64,000 nucleotides of DNA from Methylophilus sp. (GCA_030696695.1 JAUYRP010000011.1:248001-312000); one strand, 5' to 3'. Positions 46,154 through 56,035 are shown, counted from the first letter of the stretch. Made by a program: numbers and translations. Notes: generated by a model not told the origin, from the letters alone.

Positions 46154-47580
46154 ACATTAAACGATTTTTCGGAAAAAACTCACGCGAAGCGTTGAGCATG
46201 GTGCGTAAAGCCTTAGGCGAAGACGCAGTGATTATCTCAAACCGTGCCAGCAATGGCGGTAACGAGATATTAGCGGTGAGTGAATCGGATATGCACGCGA
46301 TGGCCAATCAATTTAGCCCGCTGAATGCTGATATGTTGGATAGCCCGACCATTCAACAGCCAATGGAAGAGTTTGACGAAGAGGATTATGCAGATGCACC
46401 TACCCTGCTCTCTATTCTGAATCAAAACAAACGCGCACCCAAAGAACCAGAATATGTGCCAGAAAGACCAAAAGCTGCAGCACCTGCGCCGGCACCAAGA
46501 CGCGCACCCCCTACTCCAGCTAGCTATGAGCAGCCCAGCTATGCGCAACCGCATTTTGACATGCATGCACAAGAGGCGATTGCGGGCATGTCGCACCAAG
46601 AACTCAGTGAGCAATTCAGCATGATGTTGAGTGAAATGCGCGGTATGCGCAACAGTGTGCAAACACAACTGACCACCATGACATGGAATAACCATTTACA
46701 AAACAACCCTGTCAAAGCAAAAATTCTCAGTACTTTATTGGCGGCTAATTTCAGCGCATCGCTATCTAGACAATTGGCAGAAAAGTTACCTAACAGTTTA
46801 GATATGGCCAAAGCCTCTGCATGGATCAAAGGTGCATTAGCAAGAAACTTAGACACGATTAAAGATGAAAGCGAACTGCTGGATCAAGGTGGCGTATTTG
46901 CCTTAGTTGGCCCTACTGGCGTTGGCAAAACCACGACTACGGCTAAGTTAGCAGCGCGCTATGTGATGAAACACGGCACACAAAACTTAGGCTTAATTAC
47001 TACCGATGGTTACAGAATTGGTGGACATGAGCAATTGCGCATTTACGGCAAAATTTTAGGTGTGATGGTATACGCGGTAAAAGACGAAGCCGATTTAAAA
47101 ATTGCGCTCAACGAACTTAAAAACAAACATACGATTTTGATTGATACTGTAGGTGTGAGCCAACGTGATCGCATGGTGACAGAGCAAATTGCCATGCTGT
47201 CGAATATGAACGTCAAAATCAAAAAACTGTTGTGCTTAAACGCTACTTGCACTGGTGAAACCTTGACTGATGTGATTCGTGCCTACAAAGGCCGTGCGCT
47301 AGATGGTTGCATTATCACCAAATTGGACGAGGCAGCCACGGTCGGCAATACGCTAGATGTCATCATCCGCGAGAAACTCAAACTGTATTACACCACGCAT
47401 GGTCAACGCGTGCCTGAAGACATCAAAGTGGCAAATAAAGTTGAGTTAATCTCCAGAGCCATGACGCTTAATTCTACGAGCTGGCCATTCCAATATTTGG
47501 AAGAGGAGCTGCCATTTGTGGTGGCCAATATCGACAACTATGCAGATTACATTAAAGCAACGGAGGTGGGTCATGCTTAA
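46150..47580 (+). CDS. flhF: Flagellar SRP-like GTPase FlhF
   Basis: The 476-residue protein has an N-terminal domain, a Pro/Ala-rich linker (~100-125) and an SRP-type NG domain. The P-loop is GPTGVGKTTTTAKLAARY, the G3 region is DTVGVSQRD and the G4 is TKLDEA, so GTP binding looks intact. FlhF positions the flagellum at the pole and starts its assembly. Its GTPase is normally stimulated by the DQAxxLR helix of FlhG, encoded by the next gene. Confidence 0.95.
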   Translation: MNIKRFFGKNSREALSMVRKALGEDAVIISNRASNGGNEILAVSESDMHAMANQFSPLNADMLDSPTIQQPMEEFDEEDYADAPTLLSILNQNKRAPKEPEYVPERPKAAAPAPAPRRAPPTPASYEQPSYAQPHFDMHAQEAIAGMSHQELSEQFSMMLSEMRGMRNSVQTQLTTMTWNNHLQNNPVKAKILSTLLAANFSASLSRQLAEKLPNSLDMAKASAWIKGALARNLDTIKDESELLDQGGVFALVGPTGVGKTTTTAKLAARYVMKHGTQNLGLITTDGYRIGGHEQLRIYGKILGVMVYAVKDEADLKIALNELKNKHTILIDTVGVSQRDRMVTEQIAMLSNMNVKIKKLLCLNATCTGETLTDVIRAYKGRALDGCIITKLDEAATVGNTLDVIIREKLKLYYTTHGQRVPEDIKVANKVELISRAMTLNSTSWPFQYLEEELPFVVANIDNYADYIKATEVGHA

Positions 47581-48412
47581 TATTCAACAAGACCAAGCCG
47601 CTGGCTTACGCAGAATCATGGCGGCGCCTGCGCCACGTATCATTTCGATTGTATCGGCTGCTTCAACCCACGATAAATCACGTTTGATGACCAACCTCGC
47701 TGCGTCCATCAGTGACCAAGGCAACAAAACTTTGGTGATTCATGCTTCTAAAGAATCTTCAGAGTCTTTTTATGGCATCAATGCCCTGCCTACGTTGGTG
47801 GATACGGCACATAAAAAAATCCCGCTGAACAAAGCCATACATTTATCACAGCATGGGTTTTCTATTGCCAAAATGATGCAAAAAAGCCAGTTGGACAATA
47901 TGCTCAATCACAGCATGAGTGAGTATTTAACTGGCCTATTCAATACGCTTGCCAATCAATATGAAATTTTATTGGTAGATGCATCATTGAACAAAGCCCA
48001 TTTACTCCCGATTAGCTTATTGAACGATGGCGAAATCATTATTCAACTGACACGTGAGCCAGAATCCATCAAAGATGCTTACGCCATGATTAAGAATATC
48101 TACAGTCAATTAGGGCGCCGACGCTTTGGCATCATTGTGGACAATGCCACAGATGCACAGGCCAAAGTGGTGTTCAACAATATTTCATCCGTCGCTAAAC
48201 GCTACATGCGGGTGGATTTAGAGTTTTTTGGGGCGATTCCCAAAGACGATCATTTAAGCAAAGCCTCACAACTAGGACGTTCAGTGATTGAGGCATTCCC
48301 ATTGGCGACTGCTTCTAGTGCATTCAAAAAAATGGCGCTTAAATTGGACTATAAACACGCCACACCTGCAGAGCTCACGCCTGCACAATTTGCCCAAGAA
48401 CAGTACGCCTGA
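47573..48412 (+). CDS. FlhG-like (MinD-family) protein with a degenerate ATPase site
   Basis: The ATG at 47573 with GGAGG upstream gives 279 residues, overlapping flhF by eight bases. The N-terminal FlhF-activating motif DQAAGLR (residues 7-13) is intact and the fold follows MinD/FlhG. However, the deviant Walker A position reads SAASTHDKS (28-36) in place of the usual SGKGGVGKT, losing the signature lysine and glycines. The switch and Walker B regions are also atypical (VDASLNK instead of DTPAG). ATP-dependent dimerisation is therefore unlikely. It is between flhF and fliA, the standard place for flhG. Confidence 0.8.
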   Translation: MLNIQQDQAAGLRRIMAAPAPRIISIVSAASTHDKSRLMTNLAASISDQGNKTLVIHASKESSESFYGINALPTLVDTAHKKIPLNKAIHLSQHGFSIAKMMQKSQLDNMLNHSMSEYLTGLFNTLANQYEILLVDASLNKAHLLPISLLNDGEIIIQLTREPESIKDAYAMIKNIYSQLGRRRFGIIVDNATDAQAKVVFNNISSVAKRYMRVDLEFFGAIPKDDHLSKASQLGRSVIEAFPLATASSAFKKMALKLDYKHATPAELTPAQFAQEQYA

Positions 48413-48432
48413 GTTTAGGCCAAAGGTTATTT

Positions 48433-49170
48433 ATGTATACAGTTACCGGAAAACAAGATCAAAAGTGCGAAATGCTGGCTAAGCATGCCACGATGGTCAA
48501 AAAACTTGCGTATCAACTCAAAGCCAAGTTGCCGCCCAGTGTCGAACTAGATGATTTAGTTCAAGCGGGGATGATTGGCTTATTGGACGCGATCAATCGT
48601 TACGAGGATACACATGGCGCGCAGTTTGAAACGTATGCTGCGCAACGTATCCGTGGTTCGATGCTCGATGAGCTTCGCAGTGCCGATTGGGTACCACGCA
48701 GTGTGCGTAAAAATATGCGTGATATCGAATCTGCTATTCATCAGCTTGAACAGCAGCTTGGCCGCGCACCTTCGGAAAATGAGATTGCAAAAAAACTTGA
48801 AGTTTCCTTGCAAGACTATTACGAAACCCTGGGTGATTGCCAAGGCCATCAGCTGGTCTATTACGAAGATTTTCATGATGAGGAAAGTGGTAGCGAACAC
48901 TTTTTAGATCGCTTTGTGGATGATACAAGCAGCGACCCGATTAAAGGGTTGTTAGAAAGTGATTTCCGCGATGCGCTGATTGAATCGATTGAGGCATTAC
49001 CAGAGCGCGAAAAAATACTGATGGGTCTCTACTATGAGCAAGAACTTAACCTCAAAGAAATCGGTGCCGTGATGAGTGTTTCTGAGTCTCGCGTCTGCCA
49101 ATTACATAGCCAAGCGGTGGCAAGATTGCGCGCGCATTTGAAAGAAAGAACATGGACTGGGGTAGTGTAG
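48433..49170 (+). CDS. fliA: Flagellar sigma-28 factor FliA
   Basis: The 245-residue sigma factor has region 2 (ELDDLVQAGMIGLLDAINRY ... YAAQRIRGSMLDELR), region 3 and region 4 (EIGAVMSVSESRVCQLHSQA). It directs class 3 flagellar and chemotaxis genes and is held by FlgM (encoded at 55634). Sigma-28 sites are visible before flgM and cheY-cheZ. Confidence 0.97.
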   Translation: MYTVTGKQDQKCEMLAKHATMVKKLAYQLKAKLPPSVELDDLVQAGMIGLLDAINRYEDTHGAQFETYAAQRIRGSMLDELRSADWVPRSVRKNMRDIESAIHQLEQQLGRAPSENEIAKKLEVSLQDYYETLGDCQGHQLVYYEDFHDEESGSEHFLDRFVDDTSSDPIKGLLESDFRDALIESIEALPEREKILMGLYYEQELNLKEIGAVMSVSESRVCQLHSQAVARLRAHLKERTWTGVV

Positions 49171-49892
49171 CCGGCCTCAGCATTGCCCTGATTGGGCTGC
49201 TGATAGGCCAAGCGGTTGAAGGTGGGCAAATTGCCTCCTTGGTGCAGCCTGCTGCGCTGATGATAGTGCTATTTGGCACCTTTGGTGCGGTATTGCTGCA
49301 AAGCAACTATGCCAGCTTTACCTCTGGCCTTGCCATGGCCAAACAAGTATTTGTAGTGCCGCATGATGATCGCCATGAATTAATCGCCCGCATCAATGCC
49401 TGGGCAGTCTTTGCGCGAAAAGAAGGTATTTTCATGTTGGAAAATTTCTTATCACGCGAGTCTGAGCCGTTTATCCGCAAAGGCTTACAACTGATGATTG
49501 ACGGCACGCCGCCAGATCGCATCAGAGAGATATGCGCCATCGACATGCACTTTTATGAAGTAAAACAGCGTACCGCTGCCAGAATATGGAGCGCTGCAGG
49601 TGGCTACGCGCCTACTATTGGCATCTTGGGCGCTGTCATTGGGCTGATTCAGGTCATGGAAAATTTGTCTGACCCAAGTAAATTAGGTAGTGGCATTGCC
49701 ATTGCGTTTGTCGCCACAATTTATGGTGTCGCTTTGGCTAATCTGGTATTTCTACCTATTGCTAGCAAGCTCAAATTATTGATTAATCAGGAGATGATGC
49801 GCCGAGAGATGTTACTCAACGCATGGGTATCAATTGCCAGAGGGGATCACCCGAAAATTGTCGATGAACGTTTGCAATCTTATTTACATTGA
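49152..49892 (+). CDS. motC: Second stator A subunit (MotC type)
   Basis: The 246-residue MotA-family protein has four transmembrane helices (about 5-22, 30-50, 145-170, 180-200; GGYAPTIGILGAVIGLIQVM is the third). It overlaps the fliA 3' end by 19 bases and precedes the motD gene, as in Pseudomonas fliA-motCD. Together they form an alternative stator, used in Pseudomonas for swarming and high viscosity. Confidence 0.93.
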   Translation: MDWGSVAGLSIALIGLLIGQAVEGGQIASLVQPAALMIVLFGTFGAVLLQSNYASFTSGLAMAKQVFVVPHDDRHELIARINAWAVFARKEGIFMLENFLSRESEPFIRKGLQLMIDGTPPDRIREICAIDMHFYEVKQRTAARIWSAAGGYAPTIGILGAVIGLIQVMENLSDPSKLGSGIAIAFVATIYGVALANLVFLPIASKLKLLINQEMMRREMLLNAWVSIARGDHPKIVDERLQSYLH

Positions 49893-49907
49893 TGGGCGAA
49901 GCTTGGC

Positions 49908-50753
49908 ATGATTAGAAGACCACCCTGTGAGGATGATGAAGATAACCCAGACCGCTGGTTAGTCTCGTATGCAGATTTCATCACCCTGCTGTTTGCATTT
50001 TTTGTAGTGATGTATGCCATTTCTTCTGTGAACTTAAGCAAATATAATGCGCTCACCAATGCGATGGGCAGTGCTTTTACAGGTAACAATCCGCAATCGA
50101 TTCAGGTAAAAAAAATTGAGGTCAAACCACAGCCTGAAAAAACCATCATCAAACCGTTGCCTTTAAGTTATTTGTACCAAGAAAAATTAAGACGTGAGCG
50201 CGAGTATATGGCACGTGTGGGTGTAGAGCTTTCTAACAAACTCAGCAACTTGATACAAGATGGCAAAGTACAAGTGATGCAAAACAACCGCGGCGTGCGC
50301 ATCGACATTAGTGACAGTGTGTTGTTCACTTCTGGCTCAGCCGATATCGCCGAGGATGCAGTCGCAATGTTGAATGAAATCGCGATGATTTTAAACAGCA
50401 ATCCACGCTTTATTCAAGTGGAAGGCCACACGGACAACACCCCTATTCACAATCAATTGTTTTATTCAAACTGGGAATTATCAGCAGTACGAGCAACCAC
50501 AGTAGTTCGTTTATTGAACCAGGCGGGCATTGCCGCTAACCGCCTAAGTGCTATTGGCTATGGCGATACTCAACCACTTTCTAGCAGTGATACTGAGTTT
50601 GGACGGGCTAAAAATCGTCGTGTGTCCATCATGATATTGTATGAAACAAATAATGTGGCGGAGGATAATTTAGAAATTAAGCCGCAACCGCTTGAAGCAC
50701 TGGTCAATCCACCTGCTTCAATCTCTAATGCGACAAATGCTAGTGTGGAGTAG
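49908..50753 (+). CDS. motD: Second stator B subunit (MotD type)
   Basis: The 281-residue protein has a single N-terminal transmembrane helix with the channel Asp23 (VSYADFITLLFAFFVVMY) and a C-terminal OmpA-like domain (VEGHTDNTPIHNQ ... RAKNRRVSIMI). The motD type differs from the MotB at 38382. Its 3' end overlaps the convergent PAS-GGDEF-EAL gene by 14 bases. Confidence 0.94.
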   Translation: MIRRPPCEDDEDNPDRWLVSYADFITLLFAFFVVMYAISSVNLSKYNALTNAMGSAFTGNNPQSIQVKKIEVKPQPEKTIIKPLPLSYLYQEKLRREREYMARVGVELSNKLSNLIQDGKVQVMQNNRGVRIDISDSVLFTSGSADIAEDAVAMLNEIAMILNSNPRFIQVEGHTDNTPIHNQLFYSNWELSAVRATTVVRLLNQAGIAANRLSAIGYGDTQPLSSSDTEFGRAKNRRVSIMILYETNNVAEDNLEIKPQPLEALVNPPASISNATNASVE

Positions 50754-53700
50754 TTTTAAACAAGGCGTTAAACTGCTCAATCACCATCGGTCGACCAAAG
50801 TAAAACCCTTGATAACGTCTGCAGCCATTGGTCAATAGCAACTCACGTTGCTCATGTGTTTCCACACCTTCTGCAATTACCCCAATATACATACTTTGCG
50901 CCATGGCAATGATGGTGCGCACAATCGTTCTGTCGTGGCTATCCGTCACTATGTCTCGCACAAACGATTGATCAATTTTAAGCTGGTAAAGCGGTAATCG
51001 TTTTAAATACTGTAAAGATGAGTAACCAGTGCCAAAGTCATCTAGCGAGAACTGCACACCAATCTGACCCAAGGCATTCATATACTCCACCGTCTCTTCT
51101 ACATTTTCGAGCAACATACTTTCTGTTAACTCTAATCGCAGATACATAGGATCTATGCCATGTTTTTCGATACAGTCTTTCACCAGTTGTACAAAACCAA
51201 CCTGCCTAAACTGCTTCGCACTGATATTCACAGACAAGGTAAGCTCGCGCGTATTTGGATTGTCTTGCCATGCCTTGATTTGTGCACAAGCTGTGTCTAA
51301 CACCCAGGCACCGATTGGAATAATCAAGCCAGATTCTTCGGCCAGTGGGATAAAGTTAGCAGGTGAAACCATGCCACGCTCTGGGTGCATCCAACGTATA
51401 AGCGCCTCTGCGCCAAATGGCTGCCCCAAATGATCTACTTGCACCTGATAATACAGGATGAACTGATTCTCGCTGAGTGCTTTTCTAAGTTCTGTTTCTA
51501 ACCCCACAAGCGCTGTAATATTGGCCTGCATGGTTGGGTCAAAAAACCGATAGGCATTACGTCCTGATTTTTTGGCCTGAAACATCGCAATATCTGATTG
51601 TTGCAGCACTTCTTCAGCATCTATTTTTTGCTGTCCAAACAAAGTTATACCCACACTTGCGCTCACATGGTGCTTTTGCTTCGCAATCGTAAATGGTTTT
51701 GTCAGTGCTTTTAATATGCGGCCTAACACTATCTCTACTTGTTTTGCCGCTTCTATCGGTTCGCTGCTTAAAGCCTCTAACAGCACAACAAATTCATCTC
51801 CGCCTACACGTGCAACGGTGTCTGCTGCATGTAAATTGGTTTTCAGCCTATTCGCCACCTCTAGCAACAACATGTCTCCAATGTCGTGTCCACGAGAATC
51901 ATTCACTGTTTTAAATTGATCTAAATCTAGGTACATCAGCGCGCCATTGGCGCCTGATTCAAGATTCATCGCCATAGAGCGTTTGAGTTGTTCGAATAAA
52001 AATCGTCGGTTAGGTAACCCTGTTACGTCGTCGTAATAGGCAAGATGCTCAATTTTAGATACAGAGTCATGGCGCTCTAGGGCAATGCTAATGAGCCGTG
52101 CAGATTGCTCAATGAGCGTAATATCATTGTCATCAGGCGAGGCAAAAAAATGATGGTAAACACCTAATGAACCAAGCACATTGCCTTTTGCGCCAATAAT
52201 TGGTTCTGCCCAACTAGAATGTATACCATATTGTTTTGCAATTGCACTCGTTTTTAACCAGTACGGATGTGTCAATATATTTTCAACAATGACACGTTGT
52301 TTTGTAAATGCGGCTGTACCGATAGAACAATAACCCATGCCAATTTTCATACCATCTTTGGCTTTCAAGAAGCCTTCTGGTAGGTGACCATGCGAGGCAA
52401 TGTTTAACTTCTGCCCCTTAGCATCTGACAATGCAATTAAGCAGAACATGGATGGATTAATTTGCTCTAGTCCATTCACAATGCTATCAAGTACAACCTG
52501 CAGGTTTTCTTCATGAACAACAAGCTCCAACATTCTACTTCTAAATTGTTCGTAACTGGTCATTCGGCGGCGTTTCGAAATATCGCGGGCAAAACCTACT
52601 GTACCTAGCACTTTATCGCCCACAATCACTGGGGATTTATAAGATTCAAACCAAAGACGATTACCTTCCACCTCGATGATTTCATCTAAGGTTTTGGGCT
52701 CGCGGCTTAACATCACTGCCTTGTCCTGTTTTCGATACATGTCGGATAGGTCTGGCGTCCAAAAATCTGCATCGGTTTTCCCAATGACTTGATCGAATGA
52801 AGTGGCTCCGCATGCTTTTAAAAAAGCTTGATTGACGGTTAAGAAGCGACCGTCTTTGTCTTTTAACCACACCATGAATGGGAAATTATCGAGCAGCGAG
52901 CGTTGATACGCTTCTTTTTGTCTCAATTCAGCATCTGCAAGTTTCATCGCGGTGATATCAAACAAGGTCATGCGCACCATGGATTGATTTTCTGCCGCAG
53001 GCATGCGTACGCAGGTGAGTTTGACATCCACATGCGTGTTGGCTTCCTCATTCGAGAGTGCCAGCTCAAACGAAAGCTCACCACCTTCTTGCATAGTTTT
53101 TAATGCTGAAAACTGGCTTTGCCAATACTTCTTATTGTCTTGTGAGACAAAGCTAGCAAAGCGCACTTTACCCAAATCTTTGCGTTTGACCCCCAATGCA
53201 TTACGGGCCTTCCAGTTGGCTTCTGACACCATGCCACTTTCATTGACTGTTAAATAGCCAATAGGCGCAAACTCGTATAAATCAATATATCGATCGTTGG
53301 ATTCCAATAATGCCTGCTGTGTTTTGCGTAATTTGGCTTGCTCTTCTTTACGTTCGGTGATGATGTCAAACACCCCTAGCAAACCAATAATTTCATTTCG
53401 TGCATTACGTAGTGTTACTTTAGATTTTAGTGCCCAGTCTCGTTTACCTTGGCTGTTGATGACTTCTTCCTCATAAAACAGTTTAGATTCACCTGCGGCC
53501 ATAATGTCAGCATCAATTTGGGTGAATTTTTGAGCGTAGGCAATTGGGAAAAAGTCTTTATCAGTTTTACCGAAAATATCGGAAGGATCACTTAGACCCA
53601 TCTCTTGCGCAAATGCTTTGTTACAACCTAAATAGCGCGATTGCTTGTCTTTCCAAAAAATCTTAGAGGGCGCTGCATCAATTACTGTAACTAACAGATA

Positions 53701-54882
53701 GCGTGATTCCTCAATTGCTGCCTGTAGCGCGTTTTGTTCTGTAATATCTTTTACTACACACACGTAATTATTGGCTTCATTGTACTCATCCAACACAGGC
53801 GTAAAAGTCACTTCGTTTAAAAATGCATTACCTTCTTTGTGATAACTAATGACCTCACCAGAAAAAGCCAGATTTTGCGCGAGGAGTTGTTCAATCTCTA
53901 ACGAAATGTGCTTGTTTTCTTGCCCTGTGTACAAAAAGGCAAAGTCTTTCCCCATTAAATCATCTACGGCATAGCCTGTAATTCTCGTAAATGCGTCATT
54001 TACAGCGATGATATTTTTGTGGCTATCCGCCACCAATACGCCTTGCGAAATAGCACGAAATGCGTAGGAATCAATTCTTAATTTATCTTGTGCCTTTTTC
54101 TGCTCAGTGACATCGCGAATTAGCGTCACGTAGGTATCATGCCCATCCTCTTTTTTATTTTGAACAAGCGAAAGCTCAAACCAGCGCTTGCCTTGTAGCA
54201 AGTCTAATGCAAAATATTTACCATGTGAGCGGCCTGCTGACTTAGCCTCATGAATCGCTTGCAAAATAGCTTCACAAGCACGTTTTGGAAGAAACACATG
54301 TATCGGCTCGCCGATAAAAGCATTGGGTGAGTCTGCCAGCAATTCTTGCGATGCGGAATGCACAGACTGACAAATCCCATGTTCATCTACTTCAAACAGC
54401 AAATCAGGGATAGAACCTAATTGAGCATGCATTGCTATACCGCCCATGATAGCCGTCTCTTTAAGCTGCTTATTCTCCGTGATGTCTTTGATGTATCCCG
54501 TCCATAAAATACTGCCGTCTGGCTCTAATTCTGGGGAGGAGTTACCGAATAACCAGCGCACAATATTGCTATTGGCGTAGGTCACACGAAACTCACAATG
54601 CCAAGGTGCCATCTTTTCTGCAGAAATGCGGCCAGTTTCAACAAACCGGTCATAATCACGTGGATCAATTCGTTTGAGTAACTCACTTGCGTCAGATTGC
54701 ACTTGATCAGGCGTTAGCCCAAACAAATCAATGATTTGTGGGCTTGCATAGGGCATGCTGATGGATTTATCGGGGGCAAGACGGAATTGATACAGCATTC
54801 CGTGCAAATGTTGGGTGATTTTTGAAAGTAGCGTTAATGCGTTTTCACCAGCATTGTCTACTTTGTGGTCAGTAGGTCCCAT
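50740..54882 (-). CDS. Multi-PAS, GAF, GGDEF, EAL signalling protein
   Basis: About 1380 residues with six PAS domains (approximately 20-140, 150-265, 275-388, 395-513, 530-648, 660-772), a GAF domain (~785-940), a GGDEF domain (~950-1115; VGGDEF, with the active motif at ~1029-1033) and an EAL domain (~1130-1375; GAEALIRW and DDFGTGYSSLQYLK). Both catalytic motifs look intact, so it could make and degrade cyclic di-GMP. The RxxD inhibitory site is absent. No transmembrane segment is seen. It lies between the stator operon and flgN-flgM-flgA, so control of motility is plausible. I use the ATG at 54882; a TTG lies two codons upstream. Confidence 0.92.
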   Translation of the reverse strand: MGPTDHKVDNAGENALTLLSKITQHLHGMLYQFRLAPDKSISMPYASPQIIDLFGLTPDQVQSDASELLKRIDPRDYDRFVETGRISAEKMAPWHCEFRVTYANSNIVRWLFGNSSPELEPDGSILWTGYIKDITENKQLKETAIMGGIAMHAQLGSIPDLLFEVDEHGICQSVHSASQELLADSPNAFIGEPIHVFLPKRACEAILQAIHEAKSAGRSHGKYFALDLLQGKRWFELSLVQNKKEDGHDTYVTLIRDVTEQKKAQDKLRIDSYAFRAISQGVLVADSHKNIIAVNDAFTRITGYAVDDLMGKDFAFLYTGQENKHISLEIEQLLAQNLAFSGEVISYHKEGNAFLNEVTFTPVLDEYNEANNYVCVVKDITEQNALQAAIEESRYLLVTVIDAAPSKIFWKDKQSRYLGCNKAFAQEMGLSDPSDIFGKTDKDFFPIAYAQKFTQIDADIMAAGESKLFYEEEVINSQGKRDWALKSKVTLRNARNEIIGLLGVFDIITERKEEQAKLRKTQQALLESNDRYIDLYEFAPIGYLTVNESGMVSEANWKARNALGVKRKDLGKVRFASFVSQDNKKYWQSQFSALKTMQEGGELSFELALSNEEANTHVDVKLTCVRMPAAENQSMVRMTLFDITAMKLADAELRQKEAYQRSLLDNFPFMVWLKDKDGRFLTVNQAFLKACGATSFDQVIGKTDADFWTPDLSDMYRKQDKAVMLSREPKTLDEIIEVEGNRLWFESYKSPVIVGDKVLGTVGFARDISKRRRMTSYEQFRSRMLELVVHEENLQVVLDSIVNGLEQINPSMFCLIALSDAKGQKLNIASHGHLPEGFLKAKDGMKIGMGYCSIGTAAFTKQRVIVENILTHPYWLKTSAIAKQYGIHSSWAEPIIGAKGNVLGSLGVYHHFFASPDDNDITLIEQSARLISIALERHDSVSKIEHLAYYDDVTGLPNRRFLFEQLKRSMAMNLESGANGALMYLDLDQFKTVNDSRGHDIGDMLLLEVANRLKTNLHAADTVARVGGDEFVVLLEALSSEPIEAAKQVEIVLGRILKALTKPFTIAKQKHHVSASVGITLFGQQKIDAEEVLQQSDIAMFQAKKSGRNAYRFFDPTMQANITALVGLETELRKALSENQFILYYQVQVDHLGQPFGAEALIRWMHPERGMVSPANFIPLAEESGLIIPIGAWVLDTACAQIKAWQDNPNTRELTLSVNISAKQFRQVGFVQLVKDCIEKHGIDPMYLRLELTESMLLENVEETVEYMNALGQIGVQFSLDDFGTGYSSLQYLKRLPLYQLKIDQSFVRDIVTDSHDRTIVRTIIAMAQSMYIGVIAEGVETHEQRELLLTNGCRRYQGFYFGRPMVIEQFNALFKTTPH

Positions 54883-55126
54883 TTTCAACTTTCAATCAGT
54901 TCAAGTTAAACAACGGATTTCTACTTTGTTGTATGAAAAAGAAAAAACGTAAAGTGCAAGCACATACGTCAATACTCACCACATTCATTTTTCAAAAACA
55001 ATGATGTTCAACTTATATTTATTATTTTATAAACATACACTTGCTGATGTATATTTATGTAGTAGATTTAGATTGAATAATGCAAATATTATCGACTGTT
55101 GTCAATAAGTTTGTATGAATTATTTA

Positions 55127-55615
55127 TTAAACGATGAGCGGACCACGTAGGTAATGTTGCGATTGCGTTTGCCCGTTTTTGCCATAGGTATCTGTGCGTA
55201 CAGACTCCCCTTGTAAATGGCTGAGCATTTGTTGGTTGCGGTTGAAGTGTTTATTAATGAGCACGCCATTTAAACGATTCATCTCTTTGGCTTGCACCAA
55301 TGCTTTTTGAAAATTATCCCAAGCACGATTCAGAATAGGCTTGGCCTGACCTTTGAGCCATTTAGCCATGCCCTTTTCATTGGGTTCGTAGCCGTTGGAA
55401 GCGAGTGCATCGTAGCGACTTTTTGCGGCAACACTGAGTTGTTGAAGCAACACCAAGCGTTTATCAATCAATTGTTCAATGGTATGCACATCTGAGACTA
55501 CCAATGCAGCTTGCTCCTTCTGTAAGTCCGTCAGCAACTGATTGACCAACAGCGCATCATGTTCAAAATTAATATCTGAGCGTATGGTTTTAGCAGTATG
55601 AGATGGCGTTAACAT
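55127..55615 (-). CDS. flgN: FlgN hook-filament junction chaperone
   Basis: The 162-residue largely helical protein with a coiled coil at ~30-70 and a conserved centre near GMAKWLKGQ ... ARN-type helices matches FlgN. It escorts FlgK and FlgL to the export gate. It follows flgM by 18 bases, as in other proteobacteria. Confidence 0.85.
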   Translation of the reverse strand: MLTPSHTAKTIRSDINFEHDALLVNQLLTDLQKEQAALVVSDVHTIEQLIDKRLVLLQQLSVAAKSRYDALASNGYEPNEKGMAKWLKGQAKPILNRAWDNFQKALVQAKEMNRLNGVLINKHFNRNQQMLSHLQGESVRTDTYGKNGQTQSQHYLRGPLIV

Positions 55616-55633
55616 GGTGAACCTCTATGTTGA

Positions 55634-55969
55634 TTATTTTTTCAGTAAATCTTTCACGGTATCCATCAACCCATCCGCTACTTTTTCGGAATTCACTTTA
55701 AATTGGCCACTTTCAATGGCTGATTTAATGGCGTTGACTTTTTCAGCGTCGAATACACCGCCAGCAGATACTTCAGAGGCAATTGACTGCAACTGCACTG
55801 ATATAGGTGATAGCGTTACATTTTCAGTCGATTTAGAAGTGCCGGCTGCTTCTGTTTTATTCCCAGCAATACCGTTAGCACCCGCACCTTTACCAGCGCC
55901 AACTTTATCAGCACCTAAGTCGACTTTGTTCAGGTCTACTTTGTTTTTGATGGAATCATTAATTTTCAT
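55634..55969 (-). CDS. flgM: Anti-sigma-28 factor FlgM
   Basis: The 111-residue protein has a disordered, Gly/Ala/Lys-rich N-terminal half and the FlgM C-terminal helices (AEKVNAIKSAIESGQFKVNS, VADGLMDTV) that bind FliA. It blocks FliA until it is exported through the completed hook. A good sigma-28 promoter lies 67 bases upstream, giving the usual feedback. Confidence 0.92.
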   Translation of the reverse strand: MKINDSIKNKVDLNKVDLGADKVGAGKGAGANGIAGNKTEAAGTSKSTENVTLSPISVQLQSIASEVSAGGVFDAEKVNAIKSAIESGQFKVNSEKVADGLMDTVKDLLKK

Positions 55970-56035
55970 GGTTAAATCCTTTTCGCTAAATTCTGTGCTG
56001 TACCTGCTCAGTTAAAACACCTTTGTATATGAGTG

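Noticed and set aside
55090..55126. Sigma-28-like GTCGATAA box upstream of the PAS-GGDEF-EAL gene
   Set aside because: The -35 is poor; a sigma-70 reading (TTGACA with CATTAT) is equally possible and neither is convincing.
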